Positions 51,055 through 59,892 of a stretch of DNA of 64,000 bases are shown here, in pieces; position 1 is the first letter of the stretch; every line of letters begins with the position of its first letter. The notes beneath the pieces were generated by a model. The model did not search any database. It had not been told where the DNA came from and saw nothing but the letters and a program-made list of their open reading frames with translations. The DNA is from Bacteroidota bacterium (GTDB lineage: Bacteria; Bacteroidota; Bacteroidia; UKL13-3). The DNA is taken from positions 186,001 through 250,000 of the forward strand of contig JAIXWD010000020.1 in the NCBI GenBank assembly GCA_027482225.1, read 5' to 3'. The position numbers were made by a program, and so were the translations under genes.

Positions 51055-52290
51055 CTATGCAGCTTTTATACTTTTAAACTTTATACTTTCCAGTTTGGCA
51101 TTGGCTACTTCTAATGAAATGCTTAATTCCTTTTCCTTGTTCGAAGGTGCATCATACATATAATCTGTCATAATGTTTTCGCATATGCTTCGCAGGCCAC
51201 GCGCCCCAAGTTTTAGCTCAAATGCTGTATCTACAATCAGGTTAATTACATCGTTACTAATGGTTAGTTTAATACCTTCCAATTCAAACATTTTGATGTA
51301 TTGTTTTATCAATGCATTTTTAGGTTCAACCAAAATACGATGAAGTGTATTGCGGTCTAGAGGATTTAAATGACATAAAACTGGTAAACGTCCAATAATC
51401 TCGGGTATCAAACCAAAGTTACGCAGGTCAGCAGGTGATATGTATTGCAAATAATTAGTTTCATCAGCTTTGATACCTACCTGGTTTTTAAATCCTATAG
51501 CTTGAGTTTGCATTCTTCTAGCAATTTGTTTGTCAATACCCTCAAACGCACCACCACAAATAAATAAGATGTTTTCGGTATTTATGGCAATCATTTTTTG
51601 GTCTGGATGTTTACGCCCACCTTGAGGAGGAACATTAGCAGTTGTACCTTCCAATATTTTTAATAAAGCCTGTTGAACACCTTCTCCACTCACATCGCGT
51701 GTTATACTAGGGTTATCACTTTTACGGCTAATTTTGTCAATTTCATCAATGTATACAATGCCTCTCTCGGCAGCACTTACATCGTAGTTTGCTGCCTGTA
51801 ACAAACGTGTTAATACGCTCTCTACATCTTCGCCAACATAACCAGCCTCTGTTAAAACAGTGGCATCTGCTATGCAAAATGGAACATTTAATAATTTTGC
51901 TAATGTTTTAGCTAATAATGTTTTTCCGGTTCCTGTTTCACCAACTAATAAAATATTTGATTTTTCTAGCTCTACATCATTGGTTTTGTTTTTATACATT
52001 AAGCGTTTAAAGTGATTGTAAACTGCAACACTTAATACTTTTTTAGCCTCGTCTTGTCCAATTACGTATTGATCAAGGTGTTTTTTTATTTCTGCTGGTT
52101 TGTATAATTTACCTGCAAAATCAAAAGTTGTATTTTTACCTGCATCAGCAGTTTGGTCTTCGTTTATAATTCGGTACGCTTGGTCTATACAGTTTTCGCA
52201 AATCAGTGCATCAAGTCCAGAAATCAAATATTGGGTTTGACTTTTTGGACGTCCGCAAAATGAACAAATGTCTTCTTTTTTCTTACTCAT
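51055..52290 (-). CDS. clpX: ATP-dependent Clp protease ATP-binding subunit ClpX
   Basis: [18 protein letters not shown] zinc finger; [43 protein letters not shown]. Confidence 0.98.
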   Translation of the reverse strand: MSKKKEDICSFCGRPKSQTQYLISGLDALICENCIDQAYRIINEDQTADAGKNTTFDFAGKLYKPAEIKKHLDQYVIGQDEAKKVLSVAVYNHFKRLMYKNKTNDVELEKSNILLVGETGTGKTLLAKTLAKLLNVPFCIADATVLTEAGYVGEDVESVLTRLLQAANYDVSAAERGIVYIDEIDKISRKSDNPSITRDVSGEGVQQALLKILEGTTANVPPQGGRKHPDQKMIAINTENILFICGGAFEGIDKQIARRMQTQAIGFKNQVGIKADETNYLQYISPADLRNFGLIPEIIGRLPVLCHLNPLDRNTLHRILVEPKNALIKQYIKMFELEGIKLTISNDVINLIVDTAFELKLGARGLRSICENIMTDYMYDAPSNKEKELSISLEVANAKLESIKFKSIKAA

Positions 52291-52314
52291 GGGATACAAA
52301 TATCTATAAAAAAA

Positions 52315-52348
52315 AACAAGCCAACTATTATTATTTGGTTGGCTTGTT
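52315..52348 (-). terminator. Terminator/attenuator between clpP and clpX
   Basis: AACAAGCCAAC / GTTGGCTTGTT perfect 11-bp stem followed on the minus strand by a long T-tract. Confidence 0.8.
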
Positions 52349-52367
52349 AAATGAAGTTTTTATTTAA

Positions 52368-53057
52368 TTATTTATGTTCTTTCTTAGTTTTGTTCAACAC
52401 ATCGTCAATCATCCCGTAATCTTTAGCTTCTTGTGCTGTCATCCAATAATCGCGGTCGCTATCTTGCTGTACTTTTTCAAACGGTTGATTGCTATGTTCA
52501 GCTATAATATCATACAATTCTTTTTTCAGTTTTTGAATTTCGCGAGCTGTAATTTCAATATCACTGGCTTGGCCTTGTGCCCCTCCTAGTGGTTGGTGAA
52601 TCATTATACGTGCATGAGGTAAAGCAGTACGTTTACCTTTAGCACCAGCACATTGTAATACTGCACCCATACTAGCTGCCAAGCCTGTACAAATAGTGGC
52701 TACATCAGGGTTTATCCATTGCATGGTGTCATAAATCCCTAAGCCAGCATATACACTGCCTCCTGGTGAGTTGATGTACATTTGAACATCTCTTCGTGCG
52801 TCCATAGAATCTAAAAATAATAATTGCGCCTGAACAATGTTAGCAACATAATCATCTATTGGCATGCCAAGAAATATAATTCTGTCAGCCATTAAACGAG
52901 AAAACACGTCAATTTCGCGGAAGTTCATTGGGCGTTCTTCAATAACCGTGCGTGTCATTCCTTCTACAGAACTTTCTAAGTATGCATCTACTGCCAAACT
53001 GCTAATTCCTTTATGTTTAACAGCATATTTTCTAAATTCTTTTCCGTGGTCCATCAT
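52368..53057 (-). CDS. clpP: ATP-dependent Clp protease proteolytic subunit ClpP
   Basis: [62 protein letters not shown]. Confidence 0.98.
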   Translation of the reverse strand: MMDHGKEFRKYAVKHKGISSLAVDAYLESSVEGMTRTVIEERPMNFREIDVFSRLMADRIIFLGMPIDDYVANIVQAQLLFLDSMDARRDVQMYINSPGGSVYAGLGIYDTMQWINPDVATICTGLAASMGAVLQCAGAKGKRTALPHARIMIHQPLGGAQGQASDIEITAREIQKLKKELYDIIAEHSNQPFEKVQQDSDRDYWMTAQEAKDYGMIDDVLNKTKKEHK

Positions 53058-53126
53058 AAATTATTATTATTTGTTTGCAATATATAAAGTTGATTCTAAG
53101 TTTCAAGAGTTGTGCCAATTGATTTT

Positions 53127-53146
53127 ACTGACATAATACACTGACA
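53127..53146. promoter_or_regulatory. Direct repeat ACTGACA-TAATAC-ACTGACA upstream of clpP
   Basis: Two exact heptamers at 53127-53133 and 53140-53146 (13-bp period), about 70-90 bp upstream of the clpP start. Confidence 0.5.
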
Positions 53147-53215
53147 GTGTCTAAGAAGTTTATTGAACGTCATTGAATAGTAAAATTATTGTTAAAACCG
53201 ACCGTGGTAATACAA

Positions 53216-53246
53216 AAAAAAGACGCGAACTATTCGCGTCTTTTTT
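53216..53246. terminator. Terminator downstream of tig
   Basis: AAAAAAGACGCGAA-CTA-TTCGCGTCTTTTTT perfect palindrome. Confidence 0.85.
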
Positions 53247-53285
53247 AAATAAATTTACCTTATCCTTTAGAATTTATATTTAGGA

Positions 53286-54662
53286 TTAATGGTGATGTTG
53301 GTCATTGTGTTCGGCAACTATTTTGAAAAAAGCTTCGCTGCTTACTTCTTTTTCTTCAATTTTTACCTTGATTTTAATAACATCTCGTACTTTTTGCGAT
53401 ACAGCCAAATTAATCATACGGCTGCGGTAATCTTCTTTTTTCATACTTGGCTCAATAATACCCTCTAGCATTTCATCACTTATTCCTGCAGTTCCATATG
53501 CCCCAAACATACTACGGGTGTAATTTAAAGCGGCCTCTTTAATGTCGGCCTCTTCTACTTTTACACCAGCTTCGCCCAATACTTTTTCTTCAAAAATATG
53601 ATTACGAAGGTAATTTGCTTCTTTACTGTAGTTTTCGTCAACGTTTTCAGTTGTAAATTTATCCGCATGGCGATCAATTAACCAACGTTTTAAAAATGCA
53701 TCAGGTAATTCAATTTTTTGTTTAGCTACTAAAGTATCTAGCATTTCATGCTCAATTAAATGATTTGCTTGGCCATTAAAGTAGTTTTCTAGCTCACCTT
53801 TAATACGTAAACGCAATTCATCAATAGAGTTTACAACGCCTTCACCATAAACCTTATCAAATAACTCTTGGTTTAATTCCGCCTTTTCGTTGCTTTTAAT
53901 GTCTTTAACAGTTACACGGAAATTTTTATTAATATCTGCAACTGCAAGTTTATTGATGTTTAATGCGTGAGACATTTCTGTTTGGTCGTTATCAAACAAA
54001 TCAAAAACATTTACATCAAATGATTTCCCTTTGGTTGAACCTAAGAATTCATTTTTAATGGCTTCATTTTTTATTGATTGAATCAGTATTGGGGTTGAAT
54101 CTGAATAAACACCCCCTTCAAAAGTATTGCTATTTTCATCTAGTTCAGCCATTGTAGTGTATACAATGTCATTTTCACTAGCGGTATCAACATCAATCAA
54201 ATTACCCGAACGCTTTTGCAAACGATCTACTTCTTCGTCAATTTGTTTTTCGTCAATCGCTACTTTTAATTTGGTAAATACATCTTTTTCAGATATATCT
54301 AATGTAAACTCAGGAGCTAATCCCACATCAAATTTAAATGTGTAATCATTGCCTTTAACTAACTCATCTACTTTGGTATCTTCGGTTAATACCGGTTGGC
54401 CAAGTATGTTTAGTTTGCTTTCCTCAATGTAATCAAACAAACCACGGCTTGCAGCGCTATTAATGGCTTCAAGTAAAACTGTAGTTCCATACATTTTTTC
54501 AATCATACCTTTTGGTGCCATACCCGGACGAAAACCAGGAATGTTGGCGCGTTTTTGGTATTCTTTTAATTTGGTGTCAATCTCTTTGGCGTAATCAGTG
54601 CCATTAATGTTTACTGAGATTGTGCCGTTTAAGGCGTCTTTTTTATCGAAAGTAACGTTCAT
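53286..54662 (-). CDS. tig: Trigger factor
   Basis: MNVTFDKKDALNGTISVNINGTDYAKEIDTKLKEYQKRANIPGFRPGMAPKGMIEKMYG; start ATG 54662, so the track's upstream extension runs into the tRNA. Confidence 0.93.
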   Translation of the reverse strand: MNVTFDKKDALNGTISVNINGTDYAKEIDTKLKEYQKRANIPGFRPGMAPKGMIEKMYGTTVLLEAINSAASRGLFDYIEESKLNILGQPVLTEDTKVDELVKGNDYTFKFDVGLAPEFTLDISEKDVFTKLKVAIDEKQIDEEVDRLQKRSGNLIDVDTASENDIVYTTMAELDENSNTFEGGVYSDSTPILIQSIKNEAIKNEFLGSTKGKSFDVNVFDLFDNDQTEMSHALNINKLAVADINKNFRVTVKDIKSNEKAELNQELFDKVYGEGVVNSIDELRLRIKGELENYFNGQANHLIEHEMLDTLVAKQKIELPDAFLKRWLIDRHADKFTTENVDENYSKEANYLRNHIFEEKVLGEAGVKVEEADIKEAALNYTRSMFGAYGTAGISDEMLEGIIEPSMKKEDYRSRMINLAVSQKVRDVIKIKVKIEEKEVSSEAFFKIVAEHNDQHHH

Positions 54663-54684
54663 ATTAAAATAGTGTATTAAGAAA

Positions 54685-54713
54685 AAAAAGACTGATTTTA
54701 GGTCAGTCTTTTT
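54685..54713 (-). terminator. Terminator of tRNA-Leu, just upstream of tig
   Basis: AAAAAGACTGA-TTTTAGG-TCAGTCTTTTT. Confidence 0.75.
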
Positions 54714-54725
54714 CGTTTCTAGTTG

Positions 54726-54807
54726 TGCGCATGGAGGGACTCGAACCCCCACGCCTCTCGGCACCAGATCCTAAGTCTGGCACGGCTACCAATTACGCCA
54801 CATGCGC
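54726..54807 (-). tRNA. tRNA-Leu (anticodon TAG)
   Basis: Minus strand GCGCATGTGGCGTAATTGGTAGCC...CCAGA-CTTAGGA-TCTGG...TTCGAGT...CATGCGC-A: perfect 7-bp acceptor stem, long variable arm, no encoded CCA. Confidence 0.95.
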
Positions 54808-55157
54808 CTAAAAAGGACAGCAAATGTAAGGCGAAAAATGGTTTATGCAAATTTTTTTTAACCTTCATTAATCTTATTGTTTTAAAAAAGGAAAATCAAA
54901 CCTATTGATTTGTTCAAAACCACAAATTAAATGTCATTTTCTAAACTGAACTTTAGCTGAATGTAAAACAATTAATACTCATTTATGCAAAGGCTAAGAT
55001 TGATGATCAGCAGTTTATTTGGTGCATCTTTAATTAAAATAGTTATAACTGTATTGTTTTAAATTACACCTCATGCTTTTGGTGTTAATATGTGGGGATT
55101 TGAATAAATGTAATTGCCTACATTTGTATTTGATTTTTTAACCACAGTACTAAGATT

Positions 55158-57389
55158 ATGCAGCCCTTAGTTGATATAGAAAAAGAAAATAAAGAAATAG
55201 TAAAAGCATACCGTAATGTTATTAAGGCATGTAAGCGTAATTTAGATAACTACGATAGGAAGCAAATCAGAAAAGCATTTGAGATGGCTTTGGATTCGCA
55301 CAAAACGATGCGCAGGAAATCTGGTGAGCCATATATTTTTCATCCTTTGGCCGTAGCGCAAATTTGTGGCGAGGAGATTGGGCTTGGAGCTACATCTATT
55401 ATTTGTGCCTTGTTGCATGATGTAGTGGAGGATACTGAAATAACACTTGATACTATTGAACTTAATTTTGGTAAAAAGGTATCAACTATTATTGATGGAT
55501 TAACCAAAATATCGGGTGTTTTTGAGCAGCAAGATAAATCAATTCAAGCGGAGAATTTTAAGAAGTTACTTCTAACATTAAGTGATGATGTTAGGGTTAT
55601 ATTAATTAAACTAGCTGATAGGTTACACAATATGCGTACCCTTGATTCTATGAGTGCTAAATCGCAACTTAAAATTGCCAGCGAAACGCAATACGTGTAT
55701 GCGCCTTTGGCTCACCGTTTAGGGTTGTATTCAATTAAAACCGAGCTCGAAGATTTAGCAACTAAATACCTTGAACCCGATAAGTATAATTTCGTTAAAA
55801 ATAAATTACAAGAAACCAAATTACAACGTAATCGTTACATTAAGCAGTTTATTGAACCATTAATTGAAGACTTGGATAAGGAAGGATTTAAATATGAAAT
55901 GAAAGGACGACCTAAATCAATTCATTCCATTTTAAATAAAATGAAGAAACAAAATATACCTTTTGAGGAAGTGTATGATTTGTTTGCTATTAGAATAATT
56001 ATAGATACGGATTTTGAAGATGAAAAATCTGATTGCTGGAAGGTATATTCAATTGTTACCAATAATTATCGTCCAAATCCAGATCGTTTACGCGATTGGG
56101 TAAGTTCACCCAAAGCCAATGGTTACGAAAGCTTGCACACCACCGTAATGGGGCCTAAAGGTAAGTGGGTTGAAGTACAGGTGCGCACCCGCAGGATGGA
56201 TGAAATTGCAGAAAAGGGATATGCTGCCCATTGGAAATACAAGGGTAGCAATACAAAACAAGATGAAGGCCTTGAAGAATGGTTGGGTAGGGTACGCGAG
56301 ATTTTAGAGGATACAGGTCAAAATGCACTTGACTTTTTGGATGACTTTAAAATGAACTTTTTTGCCGAAGAAATATTTGTATTTACCCCCAAGGGTGAGT
56401 TACGCAAGCTTCCAGCAAATGCCACCATTTTAGATTTTGCTTTTGATGTGCATTCTCAAGTAGGTGAACGTTGCATTGGTGGAAAGGTTAATAATAAATT
56501 AGTGCCATTAAACCATGTGCTAACAAATGGTGATCAGGTTGAAATTTTGACTTCAACAAAACAGTCGCCTAAAGAAGAGTGGATAAATTACGTAGTTACC
56601 GCAAAGGCCAAAAGCAAAATACGCGATTGGCATAAGCAGGTTAAAATGCGCGCAGCTGCCATGGGGAAAGAAATTCTGGAACGCAAGTTTAATCAGGAAA
56701 AACTAGCATTTACCAGTGATGCATTACAGGATATGATAGCCTATTACAAATTACCTACAGTTACCGAATTGTATGCGCAAGTTGCCGATGAGAAAATTGA
56801 TAAAACCAAAATACATATTGCCGAAATTCTTGATTACATTAAACAACAAAAACTAGAACATTTACAAGAGGTTAAACAACAAAAGGAAGCCAAGGCTGCA
56901 CAAAAGGATTCCATAAAAGTTACACCTAAGGATGGCGTAATAATAGGAGACGAAAGTGATCTTCCTTATAGCTTTAGTAAATGTTGCAACCCAATTCCTG
57001 GTGATGAAATTTTTGGATTTATTACCGTTGGCGAGGGGGTAAAAATACACCGTACCAATTGTAGTAATGCCATTAGTTTAATGAGTAACTATGGTTACCG
57101 TGTTATAAAGGCTAAATGGGCGAATCAAATTTTTGAGAAATCGAAGGCGTTTAGCACACATATTAAGGTTCAAGGCATTGATAGTGTTGGTATTGTTAGC
57201 ATCATTACAGATATTATAAGCAAACAATTGCAAATAAATATGCAAGCCATACAAATAGGTTCAAAGGCGGGGATGTTTGAAGGGAATATTGAATTGGAAG
57301 TGTATGATACTGCCCAATTAGAAGAGCTGATGAATAAGATTAAAGCTGCAAGCCCACTCATTAAGGTAAGTAGGGAAGATATGGTGTAG
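55158..57389 (+). CDS. RelA/SpoT homologue, (p)ppGpp synthetase/hydrolase
   Basis: HD motif ALLHDVVEDTE; synthetase motif RPKSIHSILNKMKK; TGS domain FVFTPKGELRKLPANATILDFAF; ACT domain. Confidence 0.95.
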   Translation: MQPLVDIEKENKEIVKAYRNVIKACKRNLDNYDRKQIRKAFEMALDSHKTMRRKSGEPYIFHPLAVAQICGEEIGLGATSIICALLHDVVEDTEITLDTIELNFGKKVSTIIDGLTKISGVFEQQDKSIQAENFKKLLLTLSDDVRVILIKLADRLHNMRTLDSMSAKSQLKIASETQYVYAPLAHRLGLYSIKTELEDLATKYLEPDKYNFVKNKLQETKLQRNRYIKQFIEPLIEDLDKEGFKYEMKGRPKSIHSILNKMKKQNIPFEEVYDLFAIRIIIDTDFEDEKSDCWKVYSIVTNNYRPNPDRLRDWVSSPKANGYESLHTTVMGPKGKWVEVQVRTRRMDEIAEKGYAAHWKYKGSNTKQDEGLEEWLGRVREILEDTGQNALDFLDDFKMNFFAEEIFVFTPKGELRKLPANATILDFAFDVHSQVGERCIGGKVNNKLVPLNHVLTNGDQVEILTSTKQSPKEEWINYVVTAKAKSKIRDWHKQVKMRAAAMGKEILERKFNQEKLAFTSDALQDMIAYYKLPTVTELYAQVADEKIDKTKIHIAEILDYIKQQKLEHLQEVKQQKEAKAAQKDSIKVTPKDGVIIGDESDLPYSFSKCCNPIPGDEIFGFITVGEGVKIHRTNCSNAISLMSNYGYRVIKAKWANQIFEKSKAFSTHIKVQGIDSVGIVSIITDIISKQLQINMQAIQIGSKAGMFEGNIELEVYDTAQLEELMNKIKAASPLIKVSREDMV

Positions 57390-57390
57390 T

Positions 57391-58050
57391 TTATTTATTT
57401 CTTGTTGCATAGAAAAGGTAATTATCCATGTTGATGAAAAACAAGTTGTATTGATTGGGTATGAATCTGTTGATGTGTGTGTTTACCTCATTAATCAAGT
57501 TAACAGATTGTTTTTCGATTGCGAATGAGTAAAATAAAAAAATATCGTATTTCTTTGGATATGTTATTTTCCTTGAACCTTGATTTGGAATCTGTATCAA
57601 ACAATTTTCTATTTCAGACTTGCTGAAAATAGTATCAATCCACCTTGTGTCTGTATAAGTTAATGGAGGGAAATAGTTTAGTTCACCATTTTCATTCCAA
57701 GAAAAGTTGAAAAAATTGCTACTACCAGCAATGCAATTAAAATAGCTTGCTATAGATTTATTGGTTTCGTTATCAAAGTAAATTACTTGCACGGGTTGTA
57801 CATGATTTTGTACCCACCAGCTGTTAGAATCGTTATGTTTTCGTTTAATTAGTTGGTTGTATTTAACAGAGTCAAGTTCAAAAATAACCTCTTCGTTAAA
57901 ATTCATTTTTTTGCTAAATGACGTTTGTTGAAGTTGGTTTACTTCACTAGGACTTTTTACTCCAATCGATTTTAAGTATATTCTTCCGCAAGAGCAGAAG
58001 AATATACTTAAAATTAAAATTATATGAGAGAAATTAATGTTGAGTTTCAT
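57391..58050 (-). CDS. Uncharacterised lipoprotein
   Basis: MKLNINFSHIILILSIFFCSCGR with lipobox-like C; no recognised family. Confidence 0.6.
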   Translation of the reverse strand: MKLNINFSHIILILSIFFCSCGRIYLKSIGVKSPSEVNQLQQTSFSKKMNFNEEVIFELDSVKYNQLIKRKHNDSNSWWVQNHVQPVQVIYFDNETNKSIASYFNCIAGSSNFFNFSWNENGELNYFPPLTYTDTRWIDTIFSKSEIENCLIQIPNQGSRKITYPKKYDIFLFYSFAIEKQSVNLINEVNTHINRFIPNQYNLFFINMDNYLFYATRNK

Positions 58051-58579
58051 AATTAATAGTGATTACATATCCACTTGCAGTCTCAATCACAGGATAACGA
58101 CCTTCGGAAAAAGCAATATTATTCAGTCCGATTTGATCCGCCACATTTGACTCGAGTGGAAAGTATTCGCCATCGAAAGTATCATTAATAAACCAGTCGT
58201 CATAAACTTCTGAAAGAATTTTATTAAACGGAATCGTAATTTTAATTTGGGTTTGATTAATAACCTCCATTTGACCTTCCATGTAATCCAATGCAGTAAC
58301 GTTGGCATTCAAGTCATAGTCTTCATCTATTTTGGAGATAGGGGTTACAATGCAAAATTTTCTTCCGCAGCATCTTTTCGTGGAAGTTGTAGGGCATTGG
58401 CTGCGCATTCACTTTTCGAAACCAAAAGTTGCTGGTGTTGAATTTATGGTTTGAATAATGTTTGTATTGCTTGGTTTACCTTTTGTTTTGTCAATATTGG
58501 GTAATTCTTGTTTTTGATCGGAACATCCAAATAAAAAAAAGGCTATTAATAGTCCTGAGCTAAAGATAATTGTTTTCAT
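58034..58579 (-). pseudogene. Lipoprotein ORF interrupted by an in-frame TGA (58409-58411), or two adjacent ORFs
   Basis: Upstream ORF from ATG 58579: MKTIIFSSGLLIAFFLFGCSDQKQELPNIDKTKGKPSNTNIIQTINSTPATFGFEK then TGA; immediately followed in the same frame by ATG 58408 MRSQCPTTSTKRCCGRKFCIVTPISK... Confidence 0.55.
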
Positions 58580-58789
58580 TTTTTTTTAATTTAAGGGTTG
58601 ATGTTGAATGATATTTCCTAATCGGTTTTGCGAATATCAGCTACATTCAATTTTTATTTCCTGGAAATCAAAATTGAGAGGTAAATTGGAACTTTTAAAA
58701 ATCTGCAGCTTATAAGAAATAAGCTTTATGCTTGGATGGAAATTTTTTTGTTTAAACAATAATGGAGTCTTTTTTCTGTAAATAGTATA

Positions 58790-58824
58790 AAAATGACTGA
58801 CTTATTTAGTCTGTCATTTTTAAT
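58790..58824 (+). terminator. Terminator-like hairpin with no upstream + strand gene
   Basis: AAAATGACTGAC-TTATTTA-GTCTGTCATTTT (one mismatch) running into T's. Confidence 0.6.
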
Positions 58825-58871
58825 TGTTGTTCTGTTTTTTTTTCTTTAATTACAGGTCCTTAAATTATTCT

Positions 58872-59228
58872 ATGAAGTATTTTAATCCTGTTTTTCAACA
58901 AAGACTTGGTGTGATTCTTAAAGCAATCCGAAAGTCTCGACACATAAAAGCTCAAACAGTTGCAGAGGCTCTTGGTATGGCTGATCAGAGTAATTATGTT
59001 CGAATAGAAAATGCACAAGTTTGTGATATTAGTTTTTGGCGATTACTTGAAATTTGTGAAGTTCTTTGTTGTAGTTTATTTCAAATATGCTTCTTGTTAG
59101 GAATTGATTTTTTAGTTAGGGACAGAATAAAAACATGGGAACAGTTTTATGAATCCTTGAAACAATTGGAAGAGTTAGATCAAAAGTTTCTTGTTGAACT
59201 TTCTGATCAATTTAAAAATAAGGAATGA
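58872..59228 (+). CDS. XRE-family helix-turn-helix transcriptional regulator
   Basis: FQQRLGVILKAIRKSRHIKAQTVAEALGMADQSNYVRIENAQVCDISFWRLLEICEVL; start ATG 58872. Confidence 0.75.
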   Translation: MKYFNPVFQQRLGVILKAIRKSRHIKAQTVAEALGMADQSNYVRIENAQVCDISFWRLLEICEVLCCSLFQICFLLGIDFLVRDRIKTWEQFYESLKQLEELDQKFLVELSDQFKNKE

Positions 59229-59321
59229 GTGCTTATTTTTTATCATTATTATATAACTTATTCACTAAAATTTTATTTCCGTTAAAATGTGTGTTATTTT
59301 GCATCATTGTTTAAGCAAGAT

Positions 59322-59819
59322 ATGCAGGCAAATCAATCGACTGAAAATATAAAAGATGAAGTTAAGAAGTTGTTTATCGCTTTTTTGGAGCAAAAACAAC
59401 AGCGTAAAACTCCTGAGCGTTTTGCCATCTTAGACGAAATATACAGTAGTAAAGAGCATTTTGATGTAGAAACATTATACGTTCACATGAAAAACCGCAA
59501 CTACCGTGTAAGCCGCGCTACCGTTTACAATACCTTAGATTTATTACTTGATGCCGGTTTGGTAACCAAACACCAATTTGGTAAAAACTTAGCCAGGTAC
59601 GAAGGAGCTTATGGCCATAAACAACACGATCACATGATTTGTAACCATTGCAATAAAATTTTAGAGTTTTGCGATCCACGTATTCAACAAATTAAAAGCA
59701 TGATGGGAGAGTTGTTGGATTTTACAGTAACAGATCATTCGTTGCATTTATTTGGTAACCCTAAAACTAAAGATGGTAAATGCAATACTTGTAGTAAAGT
59801 TCTATCAGAACAATTGTAA
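59322..59819 (+). CDS. Fur family transcriptional regulator
   Basis: KTPERFAILDEIYSSKEHFDVETLYVHMKNRNYRVSRATVYNTLDLLLDAGLV...HDHMICNHCNKILEF; start ATG 59322. Confidence 0.93.
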   Translation: MQANQSTENIKDEVKKLFIAFLEQKQQRKTPERFAILDEIYSSKEHFDVETLYVHMKNRNYRVSRATVYNTLDLLLDAGLVTKHQFGKNLARYEGAYGHKQHDHMICNHCNKILEFCDPRIQQIKSMMGELLDFTVTDHSLHLFGNPKTKDGKCNTCSKVLSEQL

Positions 59820-59892
59820 AAAATAATAAACGAGCTAATTAATTAAATACTTATATGGCTAACTTCGGTTAGTAGTAGTAACCCAAAATATA

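Noticed and set aside
54723-54908. ORF of 61 aa on + strand (MCAWRDSNPHASRHQ...)
   Set aside because: It is the antisense translation of tRNA-Leu, a common false ORF.
58409-58411. TGA in the lipoprotein ORF as a possible selenocysteine codon
   Set aside because: No SECIS-like hairpin recognised downstream of the TGA and an ATG follows at once; nonsense mutation, sequencing error or two ORFs are simpler.
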